From positions 633,523-697,522 of the forward strand of contig CM071570.1 in assembly GCA_036426205.1 (NCBI GenBank): a stretch of DNA of 64,000 bases, given 5' to 3'. A program made the position numbers and the translations under genes. The stretch comes from Ascaphus truei (Eukaryota > Chordata > Amphibia > Anura > Ascaphidae). The notes beneath the pieces are model-generated. The model did no database searches. It was not told where the DNA came from and saw only the letters and a program-made list of their open reading frames with translations. This document shows positions 43,605 through 54,800 of this stretch, piece by piece; position 1 is the stretch's first letter, and every line of letters starts with the position of its first letter.

Positions 43605-45956
43605 TTGAATTATGCCCCCCAAGAAAATTTTGACCTCTTTACAACGATAATTGACTTACAAAAATACACACGCAAATGGGCTCTTAAGAAATTGTTTTCA
43701 AAAAACACTAACAAAACTTTATCTCAATCTATCACAAACACATCACAAACCATCATTGACAGTGCTATTGTGATTAAGGCTCCAACCTTTGCTGAAAGCA
43801 CGGTTGAGTTTGATATGCAGTCCCTATACGATGAGGGACACACAGAGGCAACTATTGAACCTCCCTTTTTCGGCCATACTGACTCTAAACTTAAAAAACG
43901 GTCTTTATTTGTGCCAAACAACACCAAGGGCCCATGTCTGTCAACATTTGAGAGGCTGGTGGACAGAGACTTGAGGTTACTAGCCAAAGGCTACTCATTC
44001 TCTGATTCATCGTATGTATCAGATAATCTTACCCCACAAGAAAGAATTGATTTAGAACTACTAAAGAAAAATACAGACATAATCATAAAAAATGCTGATA
44101 AGGGAGGAGCAATAGTTGTACAGTCATCCATCAAATACCGGGATGAGGCTTTAAGACTTTTGAGCAACAAAGAATTTTATGCCACACTAAAATCAGATCC
44201 AACAAAGGGGTTCCTGGGGGAGCTTCAAGATCTTTTAGAACTTGGCGATACTCTGTATGTTTTATCTAACAAAGAAAGGCAATATCTGGCATGTGAGTTT
44301 CCTACAATTCCAATTTTCCACCATCTCCCAAAGATCCACAAATCACTGGAGAACCCCCCGGGGAGGCCCATTGTCTCCAGTATTGGATCTTTGGGAGATG
44401 GTGTTTCACGTTATGTGGATAAATTTCTGCACCTTGTAAAAACCTTACCTTCATTCATTGAAGACACTACAGCATTGTTAATTTCATTAGAAGATGTGTC
44501 TTGGAAGGAGGGATATCGATGGGTCACCATGGACGTCACATCACTGTACACTATTATTGAACACGAGCACGGCCTAAGGGCCATTAATCACTACTTACAA
44601 CTTTCTACACTTTCCATAGCACAAATCACTTTTATCACTGATTCTATTCTTTTTCTACTCACACATAACTATTTTCTTTTTGACACACAATTTTTTCTTC
44701 AAAAACAGGGCACAGCTATGGGGACTTCTTTTGCACCCTCATATGCTAATTTGTTCATGGGTTTATGGGAATCTATTCACATTTATGGTAGCACTAATTC
44801 ATTTCGTTCTAACATTATTTTTTATAAACGTTTCATTGATGATTTGATTTTCATTTGGGAGGGTGATTTAAATAGTCTTCACACATTTATTGAAACTCTT
44901 AATACTAACAATATGAATCTTCACTTTACTTTTGAAACTGATACTGTTAAAATCAATTACCTTGATGTGACCATCCATGGTGACCCTATCACTGGTATAC
45001 ATACTGATATATATACAAAACCACATGCCAGGAATTCATATCTACACGCCAGAAGCAGTCATCCTAAAACATTGATACGTGGGATCCCTAAGGGACAATT
45101 TCTGCGTTATAAACGCCTTTGTTCAGACCCAGAAACCTTTTTGAAACATTCCAAAACACTAAGTGATAAAATCTTATCCAGGGGATACAATAAAGCTGAT
45201 GTTGATGTGGCCCTCCTTAATGCTAAAACTGTGGACCGTGTGGATCTATTGAAAAAGAAAATTAGAAACAAACAAACAAAATTTCAAGATATGCCATTAT
45301 TCATTACAAAATTTAGCAAACAGGCGTCACAAATCAGACAGATAGTGTCCAAACACTGGAACATATTAAAACTGGACAAAGATTTGGACATATATACGAC
45401 ACACGGTCCCAGATTTGCTTTCAGAAGGGCCAACACATTAGCCTCATCTATTTCTAAAAGCTTGTATAAATCTCCAAGTCAATCCCGTATGAGTAACATA
45501 CCCAGAGGTTTCTTCAGATGCAGTTTCTGCAAATGTTGTAAATATGCCACACCAACTAAGAGAGTGCACACATTGTTTCCAAAAGGTAAACATAGAATTA
45601 ACACCTTTATTAACTGTCAAACAAGTCACGTTGTATATGTGATTACATGCGGTTGTCGATATAAATATGTGGGCAGAACCATCAGATCATTGTACATTCG
45701 CATCTCAGAACATGTCAGATTAATCAATAAGAAAGACTTAGTACATCCACTATCTAAACATTTTGTACAATGTCCACTTGGTGGACTTAAAAATTTCTCA
45801 TTTTGTGCGGTCGAACACGTCCCCTCTTGTATTAGGGGAGGCGATAGATTGAACCGACTAAATAAAAAGGAGATGTCATGGATATTTTCCCTGAATACTT
45901 TGCAGCCTTACGGCTTAAATGTTGAATGGGAACTGAAACATTTTCTTGGAGATTAA
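43605..45956 (+). CDS. PLE reverse transcriptase with GIY-YIG endonuclease
   Basis: An uninterrupted frame of 783 codons. The first codon is TTG inside the inverted arm; element coding begins with NYAPQENFDLFTTIIDLQKY, an internal N-terminal block, so the frame is 5'-truncated and lacks its native start. Order: linker with NADKGGAIVVQS (about residue 165); RT with LPKIHKSLENPPGRPIVSS (about 241-260), MDVTSLYT (309-316), GTAMGTSFAPSYANLFMG (about 369-386), catalytic FIDD (410-413); connector with IPKGQFLRYKRLC; a CSFCKCCKY zinc-knuckle-like segment (about 644); GIY-YIG nuclease from residue 675 (HVVYVI, then YKYVGRTIRSLYIRISEH); conserved end WIFSLNTLQPYGLNVEWELK. It would nick DNA and prime reverse transcription. 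Confidence 0.9.
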   Translation: MNYAPQENFDLFTTIIDLQKYTRKWALKKLFSKNTNKTLSQSITNTSQTIIDSAIVIKAPTFAESTVEFDMQSLYDEGHTEATIEPPFFGHTDSKLKKRSLFVPNNTKGPCLSTFERLVDRDLRLLAKGYSFSDSSYVSDNLTPQERIDLELLKKNTDIIIKNADKGGAIVVQSSIKYRDEALRLLSNKEFYATLKSDPTKGFLGELQDLLELGDTLYVLSNKERQYLACEFPTIPIFHHLPKIHKSLENPPGRPIVSSIGSLGDGVSRYVDKFLHLVKTLPSFIEDTTALLISLEDVSWKEGYRWVTMDVTSLYTIIEHEHGLRAINHYLQLSTLSIAQITFITDSILFLLTHNYFLFDTQFFLQKQGTAMGTSFAPSYANLFMGLWESIHIYGSTNSFRSNIIFYKRFIDDLIFIWEGDLNSLHTFIETLNTNNMNLHFTFETDTVKINYLDVTIHGDPITGIHTDIYTKPHARNSYLHARSSHPKTLIRGIPKGQFLRYKRLCSDPETFLKHSKTLSDKILSRGYNKADVDVALLNAKTVDRVDLLKKKIRNKQTKFQDMPLFITKFSKQASQIRQIVSKHWNILKLDKDLDIYTTHGPRFAFRRANTLASSISKSLYKSPSQSRMSNIPRGFFRCSFCKCCKYATPTKRVHTLFPKGKHRINTFINCQTSHVVYVITCGCRYKYVGRTIRSLYIRISEHVRLINKKDLVHPLSKHFVQCPLGGLKNFSFCAVEHVPSCIRGGDRLNRLNKKEMSWIFSLNTLQPYGLNVEWELKHFLGD

Positions 45957-46633
45957 CTGTTGCATAAAGCTTATATATACATTCTTTGGTTTTATTATAT
46001 ATTTCCTCTTCCTTCCCTTCTCCCCTCCCCTTCTCCCTCCCCCCCCCTTTCCCTCCCTCCCCCCTTTTTTTTTTTTTTTTTCTCCTTTTTTCCCCCTTTT
46101 TTTTCCCCTTTTTTTCCCTTTTTTTTTTTTTCCCCTTTTTTTTCTCCCTTTATCTGGTTTCCCACTTATCCCTTTATACTTCATTGCATTTATTGTATTA
46201 TTTCTTATTGTTTCATTACTTAGACAATCTTATGTTAACAATAGGACTAACAAGCTATTTGTTAATGACAGCTCTCTCAATTTTCTCTTGCAAATATCAA
46301 AAATTAGGAGTCCGGGTGATTTCATAGTATTATTGTTGTATTTCATCATAAACTTTATTTACATTGGTGCTTTTTTTGTTTTAATGTACATGTTTTTAGT
46401 TCTTTTGACCAATATACTAGTGATTGTGGTTATACATGTTTTGTATTGTATATGCCTTTTCTTGCCAAACATATAGATTGGTCATTTTTAACCCCAGCTA
46501 TGTTTTTAACTTCACATGCCATTATCAGCAATGTCAGGATGTACACCTGTTACCCATTTGGTTGGGGCTTGACCACAGGTGTTGTTACTTGCATTTGTTA
46601 TATATGCTTCATGTTTTTACAAACGGATCACTC

Positions 46634-46672
46634 TTTTGACAAAGGCCTGACGGGCCGAAACGCGTTAAGAGG
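46634..46672 (+). ncRNA. PLE terminal GAAACGCG motif, right arm
   Basis: GACAAAGGCCTGACGGGCC then GAAACGCGTTAAGAGG. Same variant as the left-arm copy. A GGCC/GGCC stem can form, but the canonical CTGANGA is absent. Confidence 0.35.
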
Positions 46673-46787
46673 ATCCGTTTGCACTATGTTCTATTAAAGT
46701 TTCATGCCACACTGATCAGCCTTTTCTGAAGCTTTTTATTCCACGGCTGTGCGGCGTACTGACCTCCCTGGGGAGGATTTCTTGTGT

Positions 46788-47216
46788 ACTGTATATACCA
46801 GGCAACCCTGTATAATTATCCAGTCGATAGGGCAATAGCTGGACCTTTATTATAAGAGCTTCATTGCCCATATCGTCGCAGCACGGACTAGACACGGTTG
46901 GTTGCACAGCTCATCTGGGAGGTTACTATTGGTATTTTCTTCCTGAAGATAGTGTAAAAGGGCCGCTGTACTGGTCCCATTCAGAAGAATAGTAAATCTT
47001 TAATTCTTTAAAACTTTAAAACTATCTTTATTAGTTAATCTGCAGTGTTAATCTTTCTTGGCATTTTACTGTCCTCTGGGCCGCCAGATCAGTACCTGCA
47101 ATGCGGTCGAAGACCAACCACACGGCAGCGCACTGCGCAGTGTGGGCAGTTGCCTAATCTGCTGCGTGCACTATCGGCTGCCTAGGCCGGAAGAAATCCA
47201 CTGGCCTAATCCTACA
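46788..47216. other. Unassigned sequence before the gag-like region
   Basis: No gene. May contain the leader of the following LTR element; I do not see a convincing primer-binding site. Confidence 0.3.
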
Positions 47217-48960
47217 ATGAGCACCGAGGAGCGGAGGACTTTATATACCTTGGTGCGCAAGCTATAGGTCCTTGCACAGAGATCTGCCGGCGATGCCAAC
47301 CATCATTATCTCGCGATGGTATATGAACTATTCTATGCCGATCTACAAATGGTGTCTGATTATGCTAATACGGAACCTGCTATGGAACTACACTCGTGCG
47401 CCATGTGGGGTGGAACGAAGGCTCCCTTCTGGGCCCTACAGCCTGGGTCAGTGCTTTCCAAAACATGCCCAATACCACCCCTCTACCGGAGCTGTGCCTT
47501 ACCATGTCCAGTGTGCCACTTACCCTGAGTAGCCAACCATCTGAGCCCCGCAGAGAAGCATCACCCCCAAACTGTGATGTGCGCTCTACTGCTGCTCTGG
47601 TAAGCTGCTCCATGAGGGAGAATATCCAGGAAGTGACCGCCATCAGTGAATCGGAGGATGAGACTGATGACATCCACGAGGTACCTGCCAAGACCTCCAA
47701 CGTACCTGAATCGGATGCTGATCCGCAGGTAATGGTAGTTGTCACCGGGACCCAAGGGTGATCCACTATGCTGATCCGCGCTGGGACCAAGCGCAGAAGG
47801 CTGCCGATCTGTCCCTACGCGGCCGCCAGGAGATGCACGAGGCCCGCGCTAGAGCCACCCCCTACATGATCACTGCGGAACGCCACTTTGATGCGCTGAA
47901 GCTGCTGAAGTAATTCCCTCGGGAAGTGCAGGCCGGCACCACCCCAGATGTCCGTGATGTTACCACGATTACAGCTCCACCACCGGGAGATGAGAAGGCC
48001 GCAAAGCCGTGCGGACGGACGGGGTTACCAGCTACCGCTACCGCTGCCGCTCCAGTGTGTGACAGGTCCGCTTTGGACCCCTTCCTCCTTCGTTGCAGAG
48101 AACGGAAGGAAGGAGGAGACGCTCTCAATGCCACCGCCCTGGCTGAAGCCCGATTCCTAAAGGCTAAAGGCCGCGGTCAACTGAGCCTTGCTGGACTGTG
48201 GACGTTTCTATCTCTCCTCCTGGGGAGACTCCCAAAAGTTTTCTCTTCAGAGACGTTAGACTGTCCCCAGTTGCCCCAGCCACTGCCCAACCTGCCCATT
48301 CTGTCCCGCCTTCCACTACCAATACCAGTCTTAAAGTAAGACCCCTGACTCCTAGACCCTTATCCCCTGTGAGTCCCATGGTCCCAAACAGCAATGTCAA
48401 ATATGATAATATGTCTGCCATAATGAGCTGTGGGGAAGTCTGTACCATGAGGGGACCGGCTGGAACAGGAGGAAAAGTCCTCATCAGAATCAGTACTGAT
48501 GGGGCATGATAAGAATAATTTGTCAGGGTCAGTACTCAATACCTCTTTAGTTAAGGAGGAGATTGTAGAACCACCATTATGGGAAGGGTAAGTGTTTTGG
48601 GTGTTACCTGGCACAGTCAGAGAGAAGGGCCTAATGAAGTACAGTAGGGCAGAGAGATTTCTAGTACAAAGATTCCACCAGATGGGATATGAGTATCCAT
48701 ATCTCCCCGAGTACCTCATGAGGAGTGCTGAGGAACACAGGGTGGAGTGGGTGGAGGAAGCTATAATAGAACACTTAGCCAATACTTCCAGAGACTCCAG
48801 ATACTGTGATTTTGACAGGGCAAAACACCTACTCAAGCTATGGGTAGTGGGCCGCAATATACACATAGACAGAGTAGAATATATAGCCGAGTCTGGGAAG
48901 AGGAGGTGCTATTCTGTCAAAGTACCTGACGGTCAGGACAATATGGTCAGAAAAGCCTGA
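47217..48960 (+). pseudogene. Decayed gag-like frames of an LTR-type element (unrecognised)
   Basis: Consecutive plus-strand frames: from ATG at 47217 MSTEERRTLYTLVRKL, an in-frame TAG at 47265-47267, continuing VLAQRSAGDANHHYLAMVYE to about 47528; an acidic, Ser/Pro-rich frame 47396-47761; a frame to 48339 with a Pro/Ala-rich segment; and 48592-48960 (122 codons, HQMGYEYPYLPEYLMRSAEE). I do not recognise the family. The size, position upstream of a polypurine tract and LTR, and low-complexity middle suggest a gag-like structural protein. Confidence 0.4.
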
Positions 48961-49894
48961 TCCGGCCCAGTACTACTGAGGTAGCCCTAGTACATTCACA
49001 TTAAATCCAGGTTCCAGTTGGGGAAGGATATTTGTTATGGTATTTTGCATTGCAATGTGTTAACGTATGCAAATGTTACTGCATATTATGTTAGGTTAAT
49101 TCACGGTTGTTGTACAGTATGTGATGTTATGCCTACTATAGTCCAAGCGGGGTCATTGGAATTTCCCCAGGAGGAGATTGTATTTACCAATTGGAGAGTT
49201 AAATTGATAATAAATCAGTACAATCCTCCACAGAAAGCACATTACCTTGGTGCACACCAACTAAATCAATTTTTTCATATTATATGCTTAAGTGAAATAT
49301 GAAGTGCTCATGTGATAAGTGAATAAAATATTAATATAAAAATATTCCCACGTGGTGCTGACTGGAATTGATCGCAGCTTGCTAGGAGTGATGTAAATAT
49401 TTAACCGTTTGCCAAAATTTGCTAATGTTCCACATGTAAAACAATTCCGACCAAACCCTTGATGTTAGATGGTTCAAGCTCATAAAACTCTTCAACTTGG
49501 AGCTCTTGCATTAGTACAATCACTTTAGTGTATAAAGATCAAATCCACACTAGATACACAAACTTGCATATAAATGCTGTTTTTTAAGAGATACAGCTCA
49601 ACTCGAACTCTGCTGCCAATTTATACTCTAAGCTAGTGAGAAAAAGAAATCAATATCTTAAATCCAGGATGCCCGTGTGACCCTAATGCCAACTAAACTA
49701 GCATACAGTATGAATGCTGTGTCTACAGTATACACAGCGCAGCTAACATCACTGCCAAATTTTACTTATAAACTCCCTATACTTATACACATCAAGGTTG
49801 ATAATGGCAACAGAGTGGCTTGTATCAGCAATAAAATAGATGTACTTAGCTTGAGTTATAACGTCCAAATTTGTATCAATATGTAAAATGGCAT
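48961..49894. other. Unassigned interior of the LTR-type element
   Basis: No convincing frame. No pol-like motifs (protease, RT, integrase) are seen, so the element is either non-autonomous or heavily deleted. Confidence 0.35.
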
Positions 49895-50907
49895 AAGGGG
49901 GAGATTGTAGCCTAGCCTCCAGCCGCTACTTCTTTTACTGGGCCCTACCAGTGTAAGTCCTGTTAGGTGCAGTCATTGGATGGGTTAATTCCTTCAGAAA
50001 GGCCTTGTGTGCTTTTGCAGCCTTGGATACATTTGATGTATCCAAGGGCGGGCCTAGCAACAGCCAGAGAGTGTCAGCCTGAGGGGTGGATACTGATTAG
50101 GTCACATACTGGATGTGATGGTGTCAGGATTGCTGCCAGGCTCCGCCCCCAGCACGCGTCACGCGGCTGTACCTCTGGCACTCACAGACTGCTATCTGTG
50201 CGCACGCAGCTGTGCAATGCTTCATCCGCAGAGGCGCGCTCCCGCAGTATCACCACGGCACACACTCTCTCTGGCGGTGCACCCACTCTGCGCCGCACTC
50301 CTCGTACGCACGGCAACGAACACTAGCAGCATCAGCCGTGTTACACTTGCAGGCAATACAGCACTACCCTATCGGCTGGTGGCTAATGTGTGAGGTCATC
50401 TTCTGCTGGTTCCTGATTGGTGCTTTCCCCTTTAAATGCCATCCGGTTTCACTTTCACTTCGCTGAACATAAACACTGTTGGGCTGTGCTCGCTGCTTCC
50501 TGGATCTTTCCTGTTCCTGTGCCTTGCCTGACTTGTGTTGTAACCCCTGCTCGTACCTGGACCTGTCTCTTTTCTACCCCTGGACTTCGGCTTGTTATTG
50601 GAACCCCGCTCTCTCCTCTCCTTGACCACGGCTTCGGAAAACGACCATTCTTCTCTCTCCAATCCCGGATCATGGCAAGTACCACGGCTTGCCCGAACTC
50701 TCCTACCCCGACCCAGCTCCACGACTCCAACTACGCATTCCGGACCTGGCTCTGTGGTTGTAGGGCAGCGGCTATATACATCCCAACTCAGCCCCGCGTT
50801 CTAGTCCTGTTTGTGGTGAGCGCAGCATGACAGATGATCTGTCAGTATCCAAATCTGTCTTGTTATGAGACGGAGTTACAGTCACACCCAAGGGTATAAA
50901 TACTGGT
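49895..50907 (+). mobile_element. Polypurine tract and start of a nested 3' LTR
   Basis: AAGGGGGAGA (49895-49904) is followed by T and then TGTAGCC at 49906, the classic arrangement of polypurine tract and LTR start. The LTR is interrupted by another solo LTR (50122-50832) and resumes at 50833, reaching a TATA box GGGTATAAATACTGG (TATAAA at 50895-50900). Its remainder is cut by the LTR-like repeat at 50908. Class unresolved. Confidence 0.5.
50122..50832 (+). mobile_element. Solo LTR inserted in an LTR
   Basis: 711 bp, TGTCAGGATTGCTGCC to GCGCAGCATGACA, flanked by GATGG (50117-50121) and GATGA (50833-50837), a probable 5-bp target duplication with one change. Contains a CCTGATTGG CCAAT-type box followed by a CCCTTTAAATGCC TATA-like box near 50435, and a CT-rich 3' half. 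The open frames are incidental. Confidence 0.65.
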
Positions 50908-51474
50908 TGTCACGGGAGACCAGGTTTATTAACACCTTTCTATTCCGGGATCATTAATTGAGCAAAGCAAGGAGGTAAAATAAATTGTAATTTATTTCAG
51001 GAAAAGACATACACACAATGTAACACAATTTACAGTGTTAACACACTTACTGGGAACGGGGCTAACGAATAAACTTGTCCTTTAAACGAAATTCGCAAAA
51101 ATGACCTCGTAGGAGCCCTTTCCAATGGCTGATAGGTACTCATGAAAGTCCTGGAACTGATTTTGGCATGCAATACCAACCGCGACCGCTACGTTCTCAA
51201 AAGCGGGACTTAGAAAATGTCCTCACTCAATTTTTGAATCCGGCTCGCGTCTATTCAGCACAAAGCATCTTTGAATTTGCCGCTGTTGGTTTGGCACTTG
51301 GAATCTGCCCTCCTGATTGGCTGCAAGCTTTCTTATGGGTTGCAGTGACCCACTCACCAACCTCTACATCGGAGTATGGGAATTCTCCTGCCAGCCAATC
51401 ACCGATTTGCCGGTATTGTATAGCCGGGTGGGCACCATTTCTCATTCTGCAAAGGGGCATGCGCCAACCTGGCA
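50908..51474 (-). mobile_element. LTR-like dispersed repeat, copy 3
   Basis: 567 bp from TGTCACGGGAGACCAGG to CCTGGCA, inverted relative to 9338-9939 and clearly diverged from it. It shares the AATAAA, CCAAT and TG...CA features. No flanking duplication seen. Confidence 0.55.
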
Positions 51475-51888
51475 CATATGTGTAACGCTTGCGTGAGCCC
51501 ACAAACAAGACCTGACCCCGGCACTGAGGTGGGAAGGACTGTGCCACACACCCACAGTAGCGGGGGCGAGCCCAGAAGGTGGTTTGTAGCGTTGCTGGGT
51601 CTGGGTATGTAGAAAGGGTTAATCCAATACTTGCCGGGGTCCGTGGGTTGGAGAGGTACACGTAGTTGGAGTCTGTAAGCCTGTGGTCTGGGGTTGGAGA
51701 GGTACTCGTAGTCGTTATCCATATGCCAGGGGTCAAGAGCCAGAGAGAATCCAAATGCAAAGCCAGGTCGGTACACGAGAGGTTAACTGCAGAGAACAAG
51801 ACAAGACTGGGCTGGACAAGACAGGCACACGCAAAGGCTACACAAGGTTATGTTCAGCAAGGTCTGACAGGAAGAGGAAGTTTCTTAT
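51475..51888. other. Unassigned sequence
   Basis: No gene. Contains an imperfect direct repeat of GGTTGGAGAGGTAC(A/T)CGTAG at about 51647 and 51694. Confidence 0.35.
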
Positions 51889-54800
51889 TGTATTGTATTG
51901 TATTGTATTGTATGTCTTTATTTATATAGTGCCATTAGTGTACATAGCGCTTCACAGTAGTAATACATGTGGTAATCAAATAAATAACAGATAATATAAA
52001 TGACAGATCATGGGAATAAGTGCTTTAGACATAAAAGTTAAATTTCGGAAGAGGAGTCCCTGCCCCGAGGAGCTTACAGTCTAATTGGTAGGTAGGTAGA
52101 ACGTACAGAGACAGTAGGAGGGAGTTCTGGTAAGTGCATCTGCAGGGGGTCAAGCTTTATGTATCGTGTTCAGAATATCCCCAGTGCTATTCATATGCTT
52201 CTTTAAGCAAGTGTGTCATAAGATGGGTCTTAAAGGTGGATAGAGAGGGTGCTAGTCGGGTACTGAGGGGAAGGGCATTCCAGAGGTGTGGGGCAGTCAG
52301 TGAAAAAGGTTTAAGGCAGGAGAGGGCTTTAGATACAAAGGGGGTAGAAAGAAGACATCCTTGAGAAGAACGCAAGAGTCTGGATGGTGCATACCGAGAA
52401 ATTAGGGATGAGATGTAAGGAGGGGCAGAAGAATGTAAAGCTTTAAAAGTGAGGAGAAGAATGGAGTGTGAGATGCGGGATTTGATCGGAAGCCAGGAGA
52501 GGGATTTAATGAGGGGAGATGCTGAGACAGATCTAGGAAAGAGTAGAGTGATTCTGGCAGCAGCATTTAGGATAGATTGTAGGGGAGACAGGTGAGAGGC
52601 AGGAAGGCCAGACAGCAGGAGGTTACAGTAATCAAGACGGGAGAGAATGAGGGCCTGAGTCAAAGTTTTAGCAGTCGAACAACAGAGGAAAGGGCGTATC
52701 TTAGTTATATTGCGGAGGAAAAAGCGACAAGTTTTAGAAATGTTTTGAATGTGAGGGGCGAATCTGAGAGAGGAGTCGAGTGTGACCCCTAGGCAGCGTG
52801 CTTGGGCTACTGGGTGAATGATTGTAGTTCCAACAGTAATGTGGAAGGAGGTAGTAGGGCCACGTTTCGGAGGAAGTATGAGGAGCTCTGTTTTAGCCAT
52901 GTTGAGTTTAAGGCGTCGGAGGGCCATCCAGGATGATATAGCAGAGAGACATTCAGAAACTTTGGTTTGTACAGCAGGTGTAAGGTAAGGTGTTGAAAAG
53001 TATATTTGTGTGTCGTCGGCATAGAGGTGATAATTAAACCCAAAAGATGTTATTAGGTCACATAGAGAGATTGTGTACAGAGAAAAGAGAAGAGGTCCCA
53101 GGACAGAGCCCTGGGGTACCCCCACAGAGAGATCAATAGAGGAGGAGGAGGTGTTAGCAGATGAGACACTAAAAGTACGATGGGAGAGGTAGGATGAGAT
53201 CCAGGATAGAGCTTTGTTCCGAATACCTAGAGTATGGAGAATGTGGAGGAGAAGAGGGTGGTCCACTGTGTCAAATGCTGCAGAGAGGTCGAGTAATATG
53301 AGCAGAGTGTAATGACCTCTGTCTTTGGCAGCATGGAAGTCGTCAGTTATTTTAGTGAGGGCTGTTTCGGTGGAGTGAGCAGTGCAGAAGCCAGATTGTA
53401 GAGGCTCTAGGAGAGAATAGGTGTTGAGAAAATGGAGCAAGCGAGAGAATACAAGACGTTCAAGGAGTCTAGAGGCAAAAGGCAGGAGGGAGACAGGTCG
53501 ATAGTTAGAAAGACAGGTAGGGTCAAGCTTGCTGTTTTTGAGTAATGGTATGACTGTTTCATGTTTGAAGGAGGATGGAAAGGTTCCAGAGCAGAGGGAG
53601 GAGTTACAAATGTGTGTAAGCGTAGGGATTATAGTAGGAGCTAGAGGTTTTAGGAGATGGGAGGCAATGGGGTCAAGAGGGCAAGTGGTAGAGGGAGAAG
53701 AGGCGATCAACAGCGACACATCCTCCTCTGAGACAGTGGAAAAAGAGTCAAGGAAGGCAGGAGGAGAGTTAGGAAGAGGTGTTGAATGGGGGGAAGAAAC
53801 AGAGGGGATGTTCTACCGTATGGATTCCACCTTTTCCTTAAAATAGTCAGCAAAGTCCTGAGCGGAGATGGAGGAAGGAGAGGCAGCTGAGGGTGGTTTG
53901 AGTAGAGTATCAAAGACAGAGAACAGTCGGCGTGGGTTAGACTTGTGCATGTTGATTAGTGCAGAAAAGTAGGCTTGTTTAGCTTGCGAGAAGGCAGAGT
54001 TGAAACAGGATAGCATAAATTTGTAGTGAAGGAAGTCTGCGAGAGTGTGAGACTTCCTCCAGAGGCGTTCAGAGGAACGAGTGGAGGAACACAGCATGCG
54101 CGTGTGGGAATTTAGCCAGGGTCTAGGGTTAGAAGGGCGAGGGCGGCAGAGAGAAAGCGGGGCATGTAGATCAAGAGACGAGGACAAGACAGTGTTGTAC
54201 TTTCTGACTAGGTTGTCAGGGTCTGTAGCAGAGCTGATAGAGGAGAGGGAGGAGCGTAAAGTGGACTCAAAGTCAGGTAAGTGAATAGAGCGCAGGTTTC
54301 TGCAGGACCGGGGGGTAGATGGAGGTGGAGAAGGGGAGAAGCGAGATAAAGAGAATGAGATGAGATGATGGTCAGAGAGAGGAAAAGGGGAAATGGAGAA
54401 ATCAGAGAGAGAGAAGTTTTTAGTGAAAACCAGGTCTAAGTAGTGGCCATCCTTGTGGGTGCTGGCTGAAGTGCACTGTTGAAGGCCAAAAGAAGAGGTA
54501 AGAGAAAGAAAGCGGGAAGCCCAAGAGAGAGAGGGGTCATCAATGTGGCAATTGAAGTCCCCAAGGAGAAGAACAGGGGAGTCTGAGGAGAGAAAGAAAG
54601 AGAGCCAGGATTCAAAGTGAGAGAGAAAGGCAGAAGGGGGATGAGTAGAGGTAGGTGGGCGATAGATGACCGCCACATGGACAGGGAGAGGAGAGAAGAT
54701 ATGGACAGTGTGAGCCTCAAAGGAGGGAAAAGCAAGAGAGGGGGGAATAGGAAGGGTTTCGGTAATGGCAGAGAGAGGAGAGCAGGAGCCCCACGCCTCC

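Larger units (their letters stand above)
42473..46787 (+). mobile_element. PLE 4: Penelope-like element with 1.1-kb inverted arms
   Basis: Left arm 42473-43607 is the reverse complement of the right arm 45622-46787, which holds the end of the coding region and the 3' untranslated part. The ORF (43605-45956) lies between and overlaps the right arm. The junction at 43602-43607 (GACTTG) is shared by both arrangements, a sign of microhomology joining. Each arm holds a purine/pyrimidine tract (43080-43230 and 46010-46155). Inverted partial copies at the 5' end are a known feature of Penelope elements. It is the youngest-looking PLE here because the frame is intact. Confidence 0.85.

Noticed and set aside
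50455..50830. Overlapping 70-137-codon frames as genes
   Set aside because: They lie in the CT-rich half of a solo LTR and show no domain.
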